Source of the DNA: Dolomedes plantarius
Lineage: Eukaryota; Arthropoda; Arachnida; Araneae; Dolomedidae
Length of the DNA: 64,000 bases
Reading direction: 5' to 3'
Assembly: GCA_907164885.2 (NCBI GenBank)
Contig: OU015501.1
Coordinates: 60,315,119-60,379,118, forward strand
Shown one piece after another: positions 25,472-36,297 of this stretch. The position numbers and the translations under genes are program-made. Position 1 is the stretch's first letter. Each line of letters begins with the position of its first letter. The notes under the pieces are model-generated. The model did not search any database, was not told the DNA's origin, and saw only the letters and a list, made by a program, of their open reading frames with translations.

Positions 25472-26397
25472 CAGGGTGATTCAAAACTCAACGTACAAAC
25501 TTTTAGGGGAGGTAAAAAACTCAAAAATAAAACAGAATCAAATAGGAATGTATGACCGGAAACGCAAACCTGACGCTGGATGAGGCTGTACATCAGCGCT
25601 GTAGTTGGGATCCTCTTTCTCTCGTGAAGGGATCTTTAATCAACACAATGTTCATGTGGGGAGCCACAACAACCCACGATATATGCGAACCACATGCTGC
25701 GCAACAACGGTTCTCGGTGAATGTATGGGCAGGTACTGTTGCTGATTACTTAATCGGGCCATACCTCTTATTCCCCCTTCTAGATGGCCGGAAATATCGC
25801 ATTTTTCTGGAGGAGGTACTGCCGAAATTACTGGACATTGTTTCAATGCCTGTTCGGCGTGCAATGTGGTTCCAGCACGATGGGGCTAGAGCTCATTATT
25901 TTCGAGTTGTACTTGAACAGTACGTTTGCACCTCGATGGATTGGGCGTGGAGGACCCGTCCCATGGTCACCACGATCGCCTGATTTATCTAGCCTGCGCT
26001 TCTTCCTGTATGGGACCCTCAAATCCATGGTCTACGAGACGCCCGTTGACTGTGCAACCGACCTCGTCACAAGAATGTCCGTCGCAGCTGCAAATGTCGC
26101 CGAGATGCCCGGAATTTTTGAAACGGTGCCACAATCGATGCGTCGCCGTTGTGAAGCGTGCATAACTGTGGATGGTAAGAACTTTGAATAGTTGTTGTGA
26201 AACTGAACGTGTTCACCTACAGTTCTGGTGTAAAATACCGCTAAATAAAGAATTTTCCCACCCATTATTGGCTTTTTATTTCTGCATCTTCGTTTATCCT
26301 CTAGCTGATCAGGATTGTGTTTCTGGTCATACATTCATATGTGATTCTGTTTTGTTTTTCAGTTTTCTACCTCCTCTAAAAGTTTGTACTTTGAGTT

Positions 26398-26402
<5 letters not shown>
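25472..26402 (+). mobile_element. DUF4817/DD41D-type element whose right tip is replaced by (TA)n
   Basis: The left inverted repeat, about 95 bp, starts CAGGGTGATTCAAAACTCAA at 25472. Its partner at about 26313-26402 matches inwards from TTGAGTTTTGAAT but lacks the last eight bases (TCACCCTG expected); pure TA repeat begins instead. Only 18 bp of (TG)n-TATA separate its left end from the previous transposon. It is related to the element at 5540-6665 through its transposase. Confidence 0.85.
25552..26191 (+). pseudogene. DD41D-type transposase, frameshifted
   Basis: The frame from 25552 gives QQRFSVNVWAG, GPYLL, FLEEVLPKLL and MWFQHDGARAH (second Asp). A frameshift near 25915 moves the product into the frame that ends at 26191: RWIGRGGPVPWSPRSPDLSS, LRFFLYG, RRCEACITVDGKNFE. 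The third catalytic Asp, seen as LDF in the copy at 5540-6665, is Arg here (LRF). The N-terminal domain is absent. Confidence 0.8.

Positions 26403-26481
<79 letters not shown>
26403..26481. repeat. (TA)n microsatellite
   Basis: About 79 bp of pure TA fused to the truncated right inverted repeat of the preceding transposon. Confidence 0.95.
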
Positions 26482-26483
<2 letters not shown>

Positions 26484-27242
26484 TTGTTTGCATGCAGTGA
26501 GTTTAATTTTGAAATTTGTTGAAGGTATTTAATCATTTAAAAATTTTTGGAACATATATTAAATTCATAAGCAGTTCACATAGAGTTTCACCGTAAAAAT
26601 TTAAAACGCTGTTTTACTAGTACTGTAGTATGTACACAAACCACTCTTTTTGGAAATAATGTGCAATGAAAGCTGTAACAAGTTTTATCACAATGGATGA
26701 AAAAAAAAACACATAGAAGCACGACCTTGTCATTTAGGGTAATTGATGAAAAATCTTAGATTGACAATTTTTAGCTAAGGAAAATTTTGCATTATACTGT
26801 ACAGAACAGTATGTAAACTTCGCTGACAGTTTCTTTCTCTTTCACTTTCAATCAGTTGAATATGTAATGGCATTTGACAAGCAATTGATGAAGTTGAATC
26901 TAAATGATTTTTTTATGCTCAAACAAAAGATTGACATTTTATGTAGACAAACCCATCAAAGTAGATTAGTAATTCAAGGTGGAAATATGTTAACAGGTGC
27001 TGATTTTTATGACTGATTTATCGACCTTTTATCCGAGTAACATCATTTTGAGGGTTGATTTTCTTTTTAAATCAGAGAAATTACCTGCATTATTCTTTAT
27101 AAAAGAACATGTATAAATGTGACGGACTGAGCTATATCTTTTATGATTCTTATTAACAAATTAGAATTTCTCTCTCGGTGATAGCTAAAATAGCTTAAAT
27201 AATTTGCTAGGTATATATGGTTATAGCTTGAGCTACAAAGAT
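26482..27242. other. AT-rich stretch, nothing recognised
   Basis: No coding or repeat signature. Confidence 0.6.
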
Positions 27243-27478
27243 TTTTTTTTAAAACCAATGCGGAGGCACTTGTCATGAAGACATTCGCCTATAATACATT
27301 GCAGTTTTGCTGGCCATTTTATTATGGGGGCACCATATAGGCGGACTAGCATTACCCTCTATGAAGGGACGACACAATCGGAGTCATTTTTTGTGGCACG
27401 ACGCCGGGATTCGATCCAATCCCCCTCAGCACCGAAAGTCAGCGCGCTGTACCACAAGGCCGCCACAGATCTCCTAAG
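27243..27478 (-). mobile_element. SINE-like repeat, family III, copy 1
   Basis: On the minus strand: A-box-like GGCGGCCTTGTGGTACAGCG, B-box-like GGATCGAATCCCGGCG, CGTCCCTTCATAGAGGG, CGCCTATATGGTGCCCCCAT, AATAAAATGG, GCGAATGTCTTCATGACAAG, TGCCTCCGCATTGG, then an A-rich end. It pairs block for block with 42964-43195. Confidence 0.8.
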
Positions 27479-30400
27479 AAAAATTACTATCATGAAAATG
27501 GTTAGTTATTGTAATTCCTAATATAGTTTATTAAAGGAAATCTATTTAAAAAATTTATATAGTCACGATTACTTTTAAGAAAAAGTTAATGGGAGGAAAG
27601 GAATTTTAAAGAGATTTTCGCTCCTCAACGGGGTTATTAAGATGGTAGAGTACCCACTTTAGGTAGGTATCCATTCGTGATCTGTTTTTTGCAAGAACTG
27701 TGTTACTTATTACTGGTAGATGCATCAACACATGGGTTGTTAAAATATTCAATTTAATTATTTATATTCTTTAAATACTGACAGGCATTCATAGCTTACG
27801 TTCACACGGAACATTTTTATTTATCGTTTTTCTCCCGTTCCTAAGGTTTATTTTAATATTTTTTTAAATGCCCAGCTTTAGTAAGATGCCTATTTTATCG
27901 TATAACATACAACGCATTCACTTGTATAATTTCCCATATCTCACGTGTTTATATTGTACTAATGCTTAAGCATTTGTATTGGAATGTTGGAATTATTGAC
28001 ATATTGTTATAATGAAATGTTATTTTATTGTTTAAGATAACTTTCATAGGATAGTTTTCAGTGGAAAATTTAGAAGAAATGACTATGAGATAAGATGTTG
28101 CCTTGGTACTTCAGAAGTTCCATAAACCAAACTCAATCAAGCCGTTGTGTATTGGGTTGGAACAACTAATTTCCTCCACAGAAGCTTCACCTTATGGAGT
28201 TAATCGTACGGTAAACGCCCTTGTAACTAGAATATTTCCATCCTCAGTGGGCATGCGGAGGAGGAACAGTATTTTCAGAAGGCGTTTATTACGTTTTGGT
28301 TCATCACCATATGTACAATATTTATGTGGATCTCGGTAAACAACTCAAAGGAGGTAAAGGCTTAAATCTTGCATCAGCTGTTGGCTTGGAATGACATAAA
28401 TATTTTAAATTTATTATCTTCATTTATATATTTCAAAGTTATTCTTAATATGTATCTAGCTCCTTGGGTTCCTATGTAGCACATTGGAATGTTAAATATA
28501 TCCAAAATTTCAGTTTTCAGTGAAATAATGAATTTTTCTCATTGATATTTCTCATCTGTTCCAGTTTTCTTCAGCCGATATATTATTTAAAAATATTGTA
28601 CGAAATTACGAGGTAACTTAAAATGAGATACATTTTCCTTTAAAATTTTATCATTTTTTAATTACCCTTTTTTGATAGGGACCAGAGATGAATGCATATC
28701 TTGTTGCAAAGACATTTTAATAGCATCGAAAATTCTGTAAATTGCAGTTAATAAAGCGCACTTTTAGTATTCAAAACATGCGAGTGTCTGTAATACTACA
28801 CTTATTGATTCCTTTCCTACCGTTGTTGTCTAATTTTTATTCCCTGAAGAACTGCACTCTATCTGTCATTAACTTATTTGGGATTATACTGCAAAGGTGT
28901 ATAAATGTAAAAAGAAAGAATAAATAAAAAATTTCTGAGTTCATGTTGTTTATGGTTTTCTCAAAGGTTATATAAGTGTCAGTAAAAAGGAATTTTAGTA
29001 TTTCGCTTATCGTAGATTTTTGATTGAAACTCATTAATTGTAGTAACCTCTACCCTTATCTATCTATTTCTCTCTGTACACACATGCATACACGTTCACA
29101 TGTACGTTTGCACACTTTACATGAAAATTTCTAAAAAAAAAAACAGATTAAAAGGAAGAAAGAATGGAAACCTTTTTATCATGATAATGCATTATAAATG
29201 ACAACACATCAGTTTCGCCTTACATGCATTTGCACGCCATGCTTAAAAATCACATAAAAGTGTGCACAGTTCTTCATTTTTACAATTCCAAACGTCTAGG
29301 TCAAAAAGCAATGAAGAGTGTAGGATTTTTTTTTTACCATACTATGTTAGAACACGAGATCAGTCTATCAAAACTTTATTAGAGACGAGTATTTGACTCT
29401 AAGATCCGTTTCAGTAGTTTATAGTGAAAAAAAAAGACTTTAGAAGGAAGTTCGGAATTCTGATGGTTCAATTCTCTTTAATTCAGGGTTTTCAAAGCTT
29501 CAGTATCTAGATAATTCTTTATTACTTACGGTTTAATACATTCCTATTGAGTTAATTCTTGAGAACAGAAAAAATTTACAAACTTCAATACGGTAAATAT
29601 GACATGATTTCAACGCATTTAATTCATCCTGTTTAATGGAAAATGGGATTCCTGAATATCATAAGAAATTCATAAATGTTTTTTGTTTTAAAATATCTAT
29701 CATCACACACAAAAGCTGGGAATAATCTCCACTGGATTCAACTCGTCTATTGTAGCAATCCATTCGTGACAAAATCCAGCAACATACTATTTTTAGGTCT
29801 CAAATTATAGATGTGAGTAATCACACAGATCGTCACTTGGCCTTTAAGTAACGGCTACGGACTCGAACTTTAGAAACCTCGAATTACTCCCCTTTTATTT
29901 TCTCATCAGGTCGACACTGAAATTTTTTTCCCGGATCTAATTGCTTTACAGCGGAATAGATCCTCATCTTCAGAATAGGTAAAAAAGTAGTTTTAGATGG
30001 AACTGTCAATCACAAGCTCGTCTCGAATGGAGAAAGCTACACAAAGGGACCAACTCCGCAGTTAATAATTATAGAATACGATAGCAATCCATGAGAGAGT
30101 GTGCGACAGAAGATTTTTCACTTAATGTTTATTCGCCGTGAAAGTTGAGGTCGAATTGTATGATTGCCGTCGACAATCGAAACCTCGTTACTACAGAGCT
30201 GAGTTATTCAACTTTTAAGAAACAGCACTAAATATATATGTTTCCATTCATATGTATTTTTTTTGTATACTTTCTAAATAGGTGAAATGAGTTTATCTAA
30301 TTTATTAGAAATTATGTAGTAACAAAAATTATTCTATGCGAAGGAATTTTATAAAATAAGTTGATGAGAATTGTTTGTTATTAGGTGTATATGATTTAAA

Positions 30401-30573
30401 TAAAAATAAGAACGAATTAGAAAGATGACTTATTGCACAATGTAAAAAAAAAAAAAACATCAGATAGTCTCTTCTAACGAAACTACTGCGGGTTATTAAC
30501 GTAGGATTACTTACCGTTGCTTACCTCTTTTGTATGTATATATGTATGCATGTGTTATGTGTATATGTATCTA
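27479..30573. other. AT-rich stretch, no recognisable gene
   Basis: Frames such as 28103-28339 (+) and 28742-28927 (+) show no domain. No inverted-repeat element seen. Confidence 0.5.
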
Positions 30574-31505
30574 CAGGGTTTGTGTAAAAAGTATCGGGAA
30601 AAGTTTCGGAAAAATAATTTTATTTGAGATATTGCTACAATTCCTCAAAAATCTTCAAAATACATCCCTTGCGCGTCGACACACTTTTGCCAGCGATTTT
30701 TCCACGACTCAAAGGCCCCCAGGTAGGCGAATTCCGGAACGTCCTTAAGGGTACCCGTGCAAGCTTCTTTGACGGCACTTAGGGTCCCATTGTTGTGTCC
30801 GTTGAGGGAGGATTTCACTTTTGGGAATAGGAAATAGTCTGCTGGTGCCAAGTCGGGACTGTGAGGGGGTTGGGGGAATCGTCGCGATGTCGTTTATCGT
30901 CAGGTGCTCGGTGACCTTGGAGCAGGTGTGGCTGGGTGCACTGGGACGAGTTTAGTGCAGATCTTTCGCGTCGCCAAATTTTCAGTGATAATGCTGGGCA
31001 CTGTCATCTTATCGATGTCAATTTTATCTGTGACCATGCGCACACTTAACCGACGGTCTGAATTCAGCACTTCACGCATTCGTTGCAAGTTGTCGTCGGT
31101 TCTTGAGGTCGACGGCCGTCCAGCGCGGGGCTTGTTCTCCACACTCTCTCGGCCATCTTTGAAGGGCTCGTGCCACTTAAAAACTGCAGTTTCTGACATG
31201 CTTTCATCCTTGAACACTTGGTGAATCATCCCAAACGTCTCCATACCCGATTTCCCCAGTCCAACACAAAATTTCATGGCGTACCGCTGTTCAATCGTTC
31301 GCTGCATTTTGCGCTTGCACCGAGCCACTCGACAGGGGTCCACTAAAAACACGATCTAGACTGAACGAACGCTCGCAAGCGACTGATGCTTGGTGCGTCT
31401 TGTAGGTCACATCCCCTACCACCGAACATGCATGGTACGAGCTCGCGCTCCGATGTACAGTCACGTCAGGAAAAATTGTTCCTGATACTTTTTATGCAAA
31501 CCCTG
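30574..31505 (-). mobile_element. Internally deleted mariner element
   Basis: A 932-bp element with TA on both sides (30572-30573 and 31506-31507). Its inverted ends are about 30 bp, CAGGGTTTGTGTAAAAAGTA against CAGGGTTTGCATAAAAAGTA. The coding strand is minus. It keeps the start and end of the transposase but has lost roughly 400 bp of its centre compared with a full mariner of about 1.3 kb. Confidence 0.9.
30645..31307 (-). pseudogene. Mariner transposase with deleted catalytic centre
   Basis: The likely start is the Met at 31307 (MQRTIEQRYAMKFCVGLG). An open frame follows with the two N-terminal helix-turn-helix regions: METFGMIHQVF, AVFKWHEPFKDGRESVE, GRPSTSRTDDNLQRMRE and LATRKICTKLVP. 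The frame then breaks, and a second frame from about 30870 gives HSPDLAPADYFLFPKVKSSL with a C-terminal KCVDAQGMYFEDF. PDLAPAD carries the third Asp of the mariner DD34D triad. The first two Asp are in the deleted part. Confidence 0.9.
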
Positions 31506-31507
31506 TA

Positions 31508-32122
31508 TATCTTTATCTATATCTACATATATATATATGTGTGTCAAAATTTTGGTACTTTTCTGTTTAACTGTTTACAGCTTGCCTAAGAGATACAGAC
31601 TGGGTTTGCCAAAATTATAACTCGCGACGACGGACCGTTTTAGCGTCTGAAATTTTGCTTTCCGGAGGACCGTTTTGGAGGAACGTAATCCTAAGTTAAA
31701 ACTTTTATTACAAAGGACTTATTGTAGATGTTGATTAAATTTGAATCTTGTTTTGAAAAAAAGATTATCCGCGGCACATTGTTTTATCTCATCGCTAAAA
31801 GTTTTCATATAAATCACTAATCAACTGAAACTTATACCTCTCGCTCTGTGCTGTCATAATTCAAACAGCTGCTTGGAGGTTACTGAAGAGAGCATTTATT
31901 CATTCATTTTGACAATAAAGCTGCTTTGAAAATGCAAAAAAGAAAAAATAATGTATTTTTTTTGGCTAATTCTATAAACTTTAATGGTTCACTTTTGTTT
32001 ATATCGATCATTTAAAAATAATCGATAAATATCAACAAAGTAAACCATTTGTATAAAGAGATTTCTTTACACTTATTTGAAGACAGACTTAATACCTTTC
32101 AGTGCTTAAGAGTTTGAAGATT
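31508..32122. other. AT-rich stretch, nothing recognised
   Basis: GGACCGTTTT occurs twice within 50 bp (about 31630 and 31670). Otherwise no signature. Confidence 0.55.
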
Positions 32123-32147
32123 AATTGAATCGGTCATTTTGAAAAGG
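32123..32147 (+). repeat. 25-bp inverted repeat, left arm
   Basis: Starts AATTGAATCGGTCATTTTGA. It is perfectly complementary to 39372-39396, 7.2 kb away. Homology continues weakly inwards (ATCTCCA). Confidence 0.85.
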
Positions 32148-32279
32148 TGTCATCTCCATTTTTTAAAATTTTTAAAGAGAAGCAAAAGAACTATAACTCA
32201 CCTTCATGCATTATTAGTTAGACTAAATTTAGTATTTATTATGCTTATAAATGATCAATCCTGATGCAAAAATATAATT

Positions 32280-32640
32280 TCCCAACAAACACAGAGGCAT
32301 CGGGCCGGGGCCGGATGATTCCGGCCAGCCGATTTCTCCATTGCCGGGCCGGCGCATTAGGTCAGTATCGGATCCGTCACGGGCTTGTCCTCTCGCCCGC
32401 GACTTCCCCGTCGAGTACTGGGCCGCTTCCGGTAACAATGAAGCTATCGTACATCCGACTGCTTACCTTGATTGAACCGCAAACTTCCCGTCGATGTGGA
32501 CATACAGCCGCACCATTGCCGGAGGCTGACGGGCCGGTTACGGGAGCAATAATTCGTGTCGACAGGCCGTCAAATACCCATCTCGAAACCATCAAAGCGC
32601 CGTCGATCAGGGTTACTTTCCAGTGCTGGGCCATAATTGG
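32280..32640. other. GC- and CpG-rich island 1
   Basis: About 360 bp of strikingly GC-rich sequence (many CCGG and CGGCC) with sharp edges in an AT-rich setting. Both strands have long open frames (32264-32671 + and 32377-32634 -), which is expected of GC-rich DNA and does not prove coding. The edge CCCAACAAACACA recurs inverted beside island 2 at 39.3 kb. I recognise no protein or RNA. Confidence 0.7.
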
Positions 32641-32797
32641 AATTCCGACAGATTTTCTAAGTTTTTCTTAGACCCCTTCCTTTCACATGCTTTTTATTTT
32701 TATTAATGAGATCGTTTATGATAACAGTACTTGTGATAACAGTGTTTATGATAACATTTGATATACATCAGATGATATATATCTGATATATATCTGT

Positions 32798-32849
32798 AGA
32801 TATCAGATGTTATATATATAATACTTGATATATATAACATCTGATATCT
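32798..32849. repeat. Hairpin, 22-bp perfect stem
   Basis: AGATATCAGATGTTATATA at 32798-32816 is the exact complement of 32831-32849. The stem extends to 22 bp with an 8-base loop. Several other ATCTGATAT-type partial copies lie just upstream (32770-32800). Confidence 0.85.
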
Positions 32850-33011
32850 ACCCTTACACTTTATTTCTTTTTTTTTTCTGGCTCTCCATGTATAACTAGT
32901 ATTAATATTTTTAACTTTTCTCTTTTTCTCGTGTATTTTCAGGTAATAGAAAATATTAATCTCTGCTAAAACCTAAAATTTTTGTTCAGAATAATCCCTT
33001 AAAATTATATT

Positions 33012-33674
33012 TTGTACATGTTATTTTAAGTAAAGTTCGTAAATGTTCTCGAGATAAGAAAATTATAATATTTTCCATAGAGGAAATTTATTTCATTCTT
33101 CTCAAAGTTAAAAGTGAGGTGTATTATATATTTGAAAACCAGGAATTACCCGATTATACAACTTTAATTGTTATAATTTATTTGAAAATGATTTAAAATT
33201 AAAATTGAAAGTAGTTCAATGTTTTATAAATTTTGTTCAGTACTTTTTTAGTAGTTGACAAGTGAAAAAATTTCATAGTTTTGCATATCAAAGAATGGTT
33301 CATTGTTAAAGCTTAGCTGTTCAAGAAATATTTTGTTTTGAGACATCTTCAAATACGTCTTGATAAGTTTATTCTTTGGTGATAAAAATAATAATATTCT
33401 GTCATCCTACAGTCTTATATTGCTGAATACGATAAGACTGAAAAAAGGACTGAACAAAATTTATAAAACATTGAACTACATTCAATTTTAATTTTAAATC
33501 ATTTTCAAATAAATTATATAAATTAAGATTATATAATCGGGTAATTCGTGATTTTCAAATATATATTACACCTCACTTTTAACTTTGAGAAGAATGAAAT
33601 AAATTTCCTCTATAGAAAATATTATAATTTTCTTTTCTCGAGAAAATTTACGAAGTTTACTTAAAATAACAAGT
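33012..33674. mobile_element. Foldback element with about 235-bp arms
   Basis: 33012-33248 and 33440-33674 are inverted copies of each other, about 93% identical by eye (for example TAAAATTATA-rich and ACCTCACTTTTAAC blocks). The spacer is about 190 bp with no coding. I could not assign a family, and the target duplication is unclear. Confidence 0.8.
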
Positions 33675-33691
33675 AAAAAATATAAACATAC

Positions 33692-33916
33692 CTCTCGGTC
33701 AATGTCCAATGACGGTATATTAAAAAATATGCTGGAAATAAAGAAAATCCCACACAGTCGAGCATCGGAGAGAAATGTTCAACCATGTAGAGAACTGCAG
33801 ACATTAACTGTGTCGGAATATAATTGGCATAAATAGCGTGCGCCATAGGTTTCGCCAAAACAACATCGCCAATTTTTATACGTCCTGTATTGGCGACTGC
33901 CCAAGAGCATTCCCGT
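33692..33916 (-). CDS. Candidate exon of unknown protein (uncertain)
   Basis: On the minus strand an open frame, less AT-rich than its surroundings, runs from an acceptor-like AAAAATAG/ACGGG to a donor-like CCGAGAG/GTATGT. The piece is 225 bp with the same reading phase at both ends. Its product reads GRIKIGDVVLAKPMAHAIYA early on, then a hydrophobic central part and YFLIYRHWTLTER at the end. I do not recognise it. Against it: the acceptor has no good pyrimidine tract (the upstream sequence is GT/GGGGT low complexity), and no companion exons are visible. Confidence 0.25.
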
Positions 33917-34554
33917 CTATTTTTAGAATTACCACCCCCACCCCCCCACCCCACCCCACACACACACACACACACATACTCTTTCTGAGAAAACGGTCCT
34001 TCTGCTACTTGCACCTGCAAATGTCCACGGAGGGACATTTGCAGAACAAAGGAATGTCACCACCCCAAGCGAGGCACAGCACACAGCTGGAAAGTCGAGA
34101 GGGGGAGGAGGTGGGGGGGGGGCGGATGCGCGGTTAAAAAAACTTAAAACTAATTTATTAGTAAAATAATGAATATAAAAATATTATCATTATGCTAGAT
34201 AACTACTTAGAGTTAAAAATGAATTTTACAAGTATAACTGGAAATAAACAAAACTACATTGGTTTTAAAAGCGGTACTCCACGTAGCAACCAGTTGGGAA
34301 ATACATTTTTCGTTTTTGTTTTAACACGTTTTAACCCATCAAATAGCGTCGGTTAGGGCGGTTTTTGTCAGGTTGCTGGAAAATACTATTTTATGCCCTG
34401 AGCCTATAAATCACGGCCCGGGATAATTTGCACTATATTAATTTTGAACGTGTCCACCTCAACAACTGAAAAACAAAGCTTTTTGTCTCTAATTTTTGTG
34501 CTGGATTTTGTGATTGCTGACCAATAAAAATATTTCACAGGTAAGGAAACTTGA
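33917..34554. other. Low-complexity and AT-rich stretch
   Basis: C-rich then (CA)n sequence at about 33938-33976 and a G-rich tract at about 34099-34125. Beyond that AT-rich, grading into decayed hAT coding after about 34500. Confidence 0.6.
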
Positions 34555-34629
34555 TGATATTTTTTCATTAAAATATCAGAGCACCTCACTAGAATCAGCA
34601 GAAATCCATCAAATATGCCTCATTATTTA
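34555..34629 (+). pseudogene. hAT transposase fragment, 5' piece of an interrupted ORF
   Basis: The last 60 bases read SEHLTRISRNPSNMPHYL in the frame that continues after the inserted Tc1-like element at GVHIQNEL (36298). EHL-x-RI followed by HYLG and IQNEL is typical of the DUF4371-type hAT transposases (ZMYM/zinc-finger hAT relatives). Coding further upstream is too decayed to follow. Confidence 0.65.
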
Positions 34630-36295
34630 CAGTGGCTCCCAAAAGTGTTCGTACACTTACGATTTTCAATGAAATAGGGGTCTATCCATTAATTAAAATG
34701 AATATTTCAGAATGCGTATTTAACAATAAGATGTATAATCTATTCTTAACAAAACTACATGAAATATTTTAAAAACATAGTAAAACTTTATTTTTAAGAA
34801 ACCAGTAATCAAAAAGTAACAAAAACTTTATCCCACAACAGTCATCGAACACTTGTAAAAAAATCTCTACTTATAAGAAAATATTCTAATTTTTCGTTAA
34901 ATTAATATTTAGTAGGATATCCTTTAGCATCAACAACAGCTTTTAAACGTCTGGGAATAGATTGCACTAGTTCTTTTGTAATTTCTGCATCAATGTTCAT
35001 CCATTCTTCCATCATAATTGTTTTTAGTTCGCTTTTTCTTTTAAAAATGTCGTGTTTTCGTACTCGAACCTCCAGTTCTCTCCAAAAATGTTCTATTGAG
35101 TTTAAATCTGGCGATTGAGGTGGTGTTTTCAAAACTTGTGGACAATTATAGAGACACCAGAGGCGAACGTTGAGAGCCGTGGGCTTAGGATCGTTATCTT
35201 GATTAAAAAAAAATTAAAAATTTCAAATACCCAAATTTTAGGCTGATAATTTTAAATTGTCTCTTAAAATATTTATATAAACAGAACGATTCATTATGCC
35301 ATCAATAAATACCAAATTACTTAGTCCTGATGTTGACATGCACTCCCACACAAGGACACCTCCACCGCCATGCTTAACTGTTTCTACTAAGTTCTTAGGA
35401 TTAAGTTCCTCATTTTTTCTTCTCCATACAATTATACGCCCATCGGAACCAAAAATGATAAACTTGCTTTCATCGGCAAATAAGACATTATTCCAATAGG
35501 TTTGGGGCTTATTAATCATTGATAGTGCGAAGGAAAACCCGAGCTTTCTGTTTTTCTCACTCACAAAAAAAATTCTACGGGCAGAAAGCCCATATAATCC
35601 AGCTGCTCTGAGAACTCGTCGAACAGTTTCAGGTGAAATTGAAGTAGAAAATGTTTCATTAAATTCTGCAGAAAGTTTTACAGCACTCAAACGTAGATTT
35701 TTCACAAATTTTCTAATTAAAAATCTCTCATCACGTTTTGTTAACTTTGCCGGACGACCTTTTCTTATCTTGATTTTGATCGGATTTTCTTCTTTAAAGC
35801 GTTTTATCACATACTGCACAGTATAATGGGATAAATTAAGTAATTTAGCAACACTCCGAACTGATTTACCACAACTATGATGAAAAATAATCAATTTTCG
35901 ATCAATGCTGTTTGTTGTTTCTTTGCAAGCCATTTTTAAATAATAAATAGAATATTACGGAATAGGCAAGCAAAAATTAAAGCCAATTGATATTTTAAAT
36001 GCCACCACAATTCAAAAATAAAAATAAAGCGCCAGGCGATAATTTTAGTTATGAATTTATCCGAAAATATTTCTGTGTACGATGACTTTTGTGAGATAGT
36101 TTTTGTTACTTTTTGATTATTGGTGTTTTAAAAATAAAGTTTTACTATGTTTTCAAAATATTTCATATAGTTTTGTTAAGAATAGATTATAAATCTTATT
36201 ATTAAATGCCCATTCTGTAATATTCATTTTAATTAATGGATAGATCCCTATTTCATTGAAAATCGTAAGTGTACGAACACATTTTGGAGCCACTG
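34630..36295 (-). mobile_element. Tc1-like element with about 225-bp inverted repeats, inserted in a hAT ORF
   Basis: A 1666-bp element starting CAGTGGCTCC and ending GGAGCCACTG, with TA at 34628-34629 and 36296-36297. The arms (34630 to about 34855 and about 36070 to 36295) are about 90% identical. The transposase lies on the minus strand and is nearly complete. This is the best-preserved autonomous-size transposon in the window. Confidence 0.95.
34902..35933 (-). pseudogene. Tc1-like transposase, DD34E, nearly complete
   Basis: It starts MACKETTNSIDRKL at 35933 and ends with the stop before 34902, about 340 codons, the usual Tc1 length. Domains in order: helix-turn-helix 1 (SVRSVAKLLNLSHYTVQYVI), basic linker KIRKGRPAKLTKRDE, second DNA-binding part (ISPETVRRVLRAAGL), FADESKF (first Asp), HGGGGVLVWECMS, NQDNDPKPTALN (second Asp), PPQSPDLNSIEHFW (Glu; 34 residues between). 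The damage is limited: a stop after DNLKLSA at about 35238, a frame change in a run of T near 35205-35215, and Pro where His is usual in NDPKH. Confidence 0.9.
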
Positions 36296-36297
36296 TA

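Noticed and set aside
32377..32634. 85-codon GC-rich ORF as a bacterial-type gene
   Set aside because: No family recognised, and the opposite strand is open even longer; reported only as an island.
33938..33976. C-rich/CA tract as a polypyrimidine tract supporting the exon at 33692-33916
   Set aside because: On the minus strand it is GT/G-rich, so it does not strengthen the acceptor.
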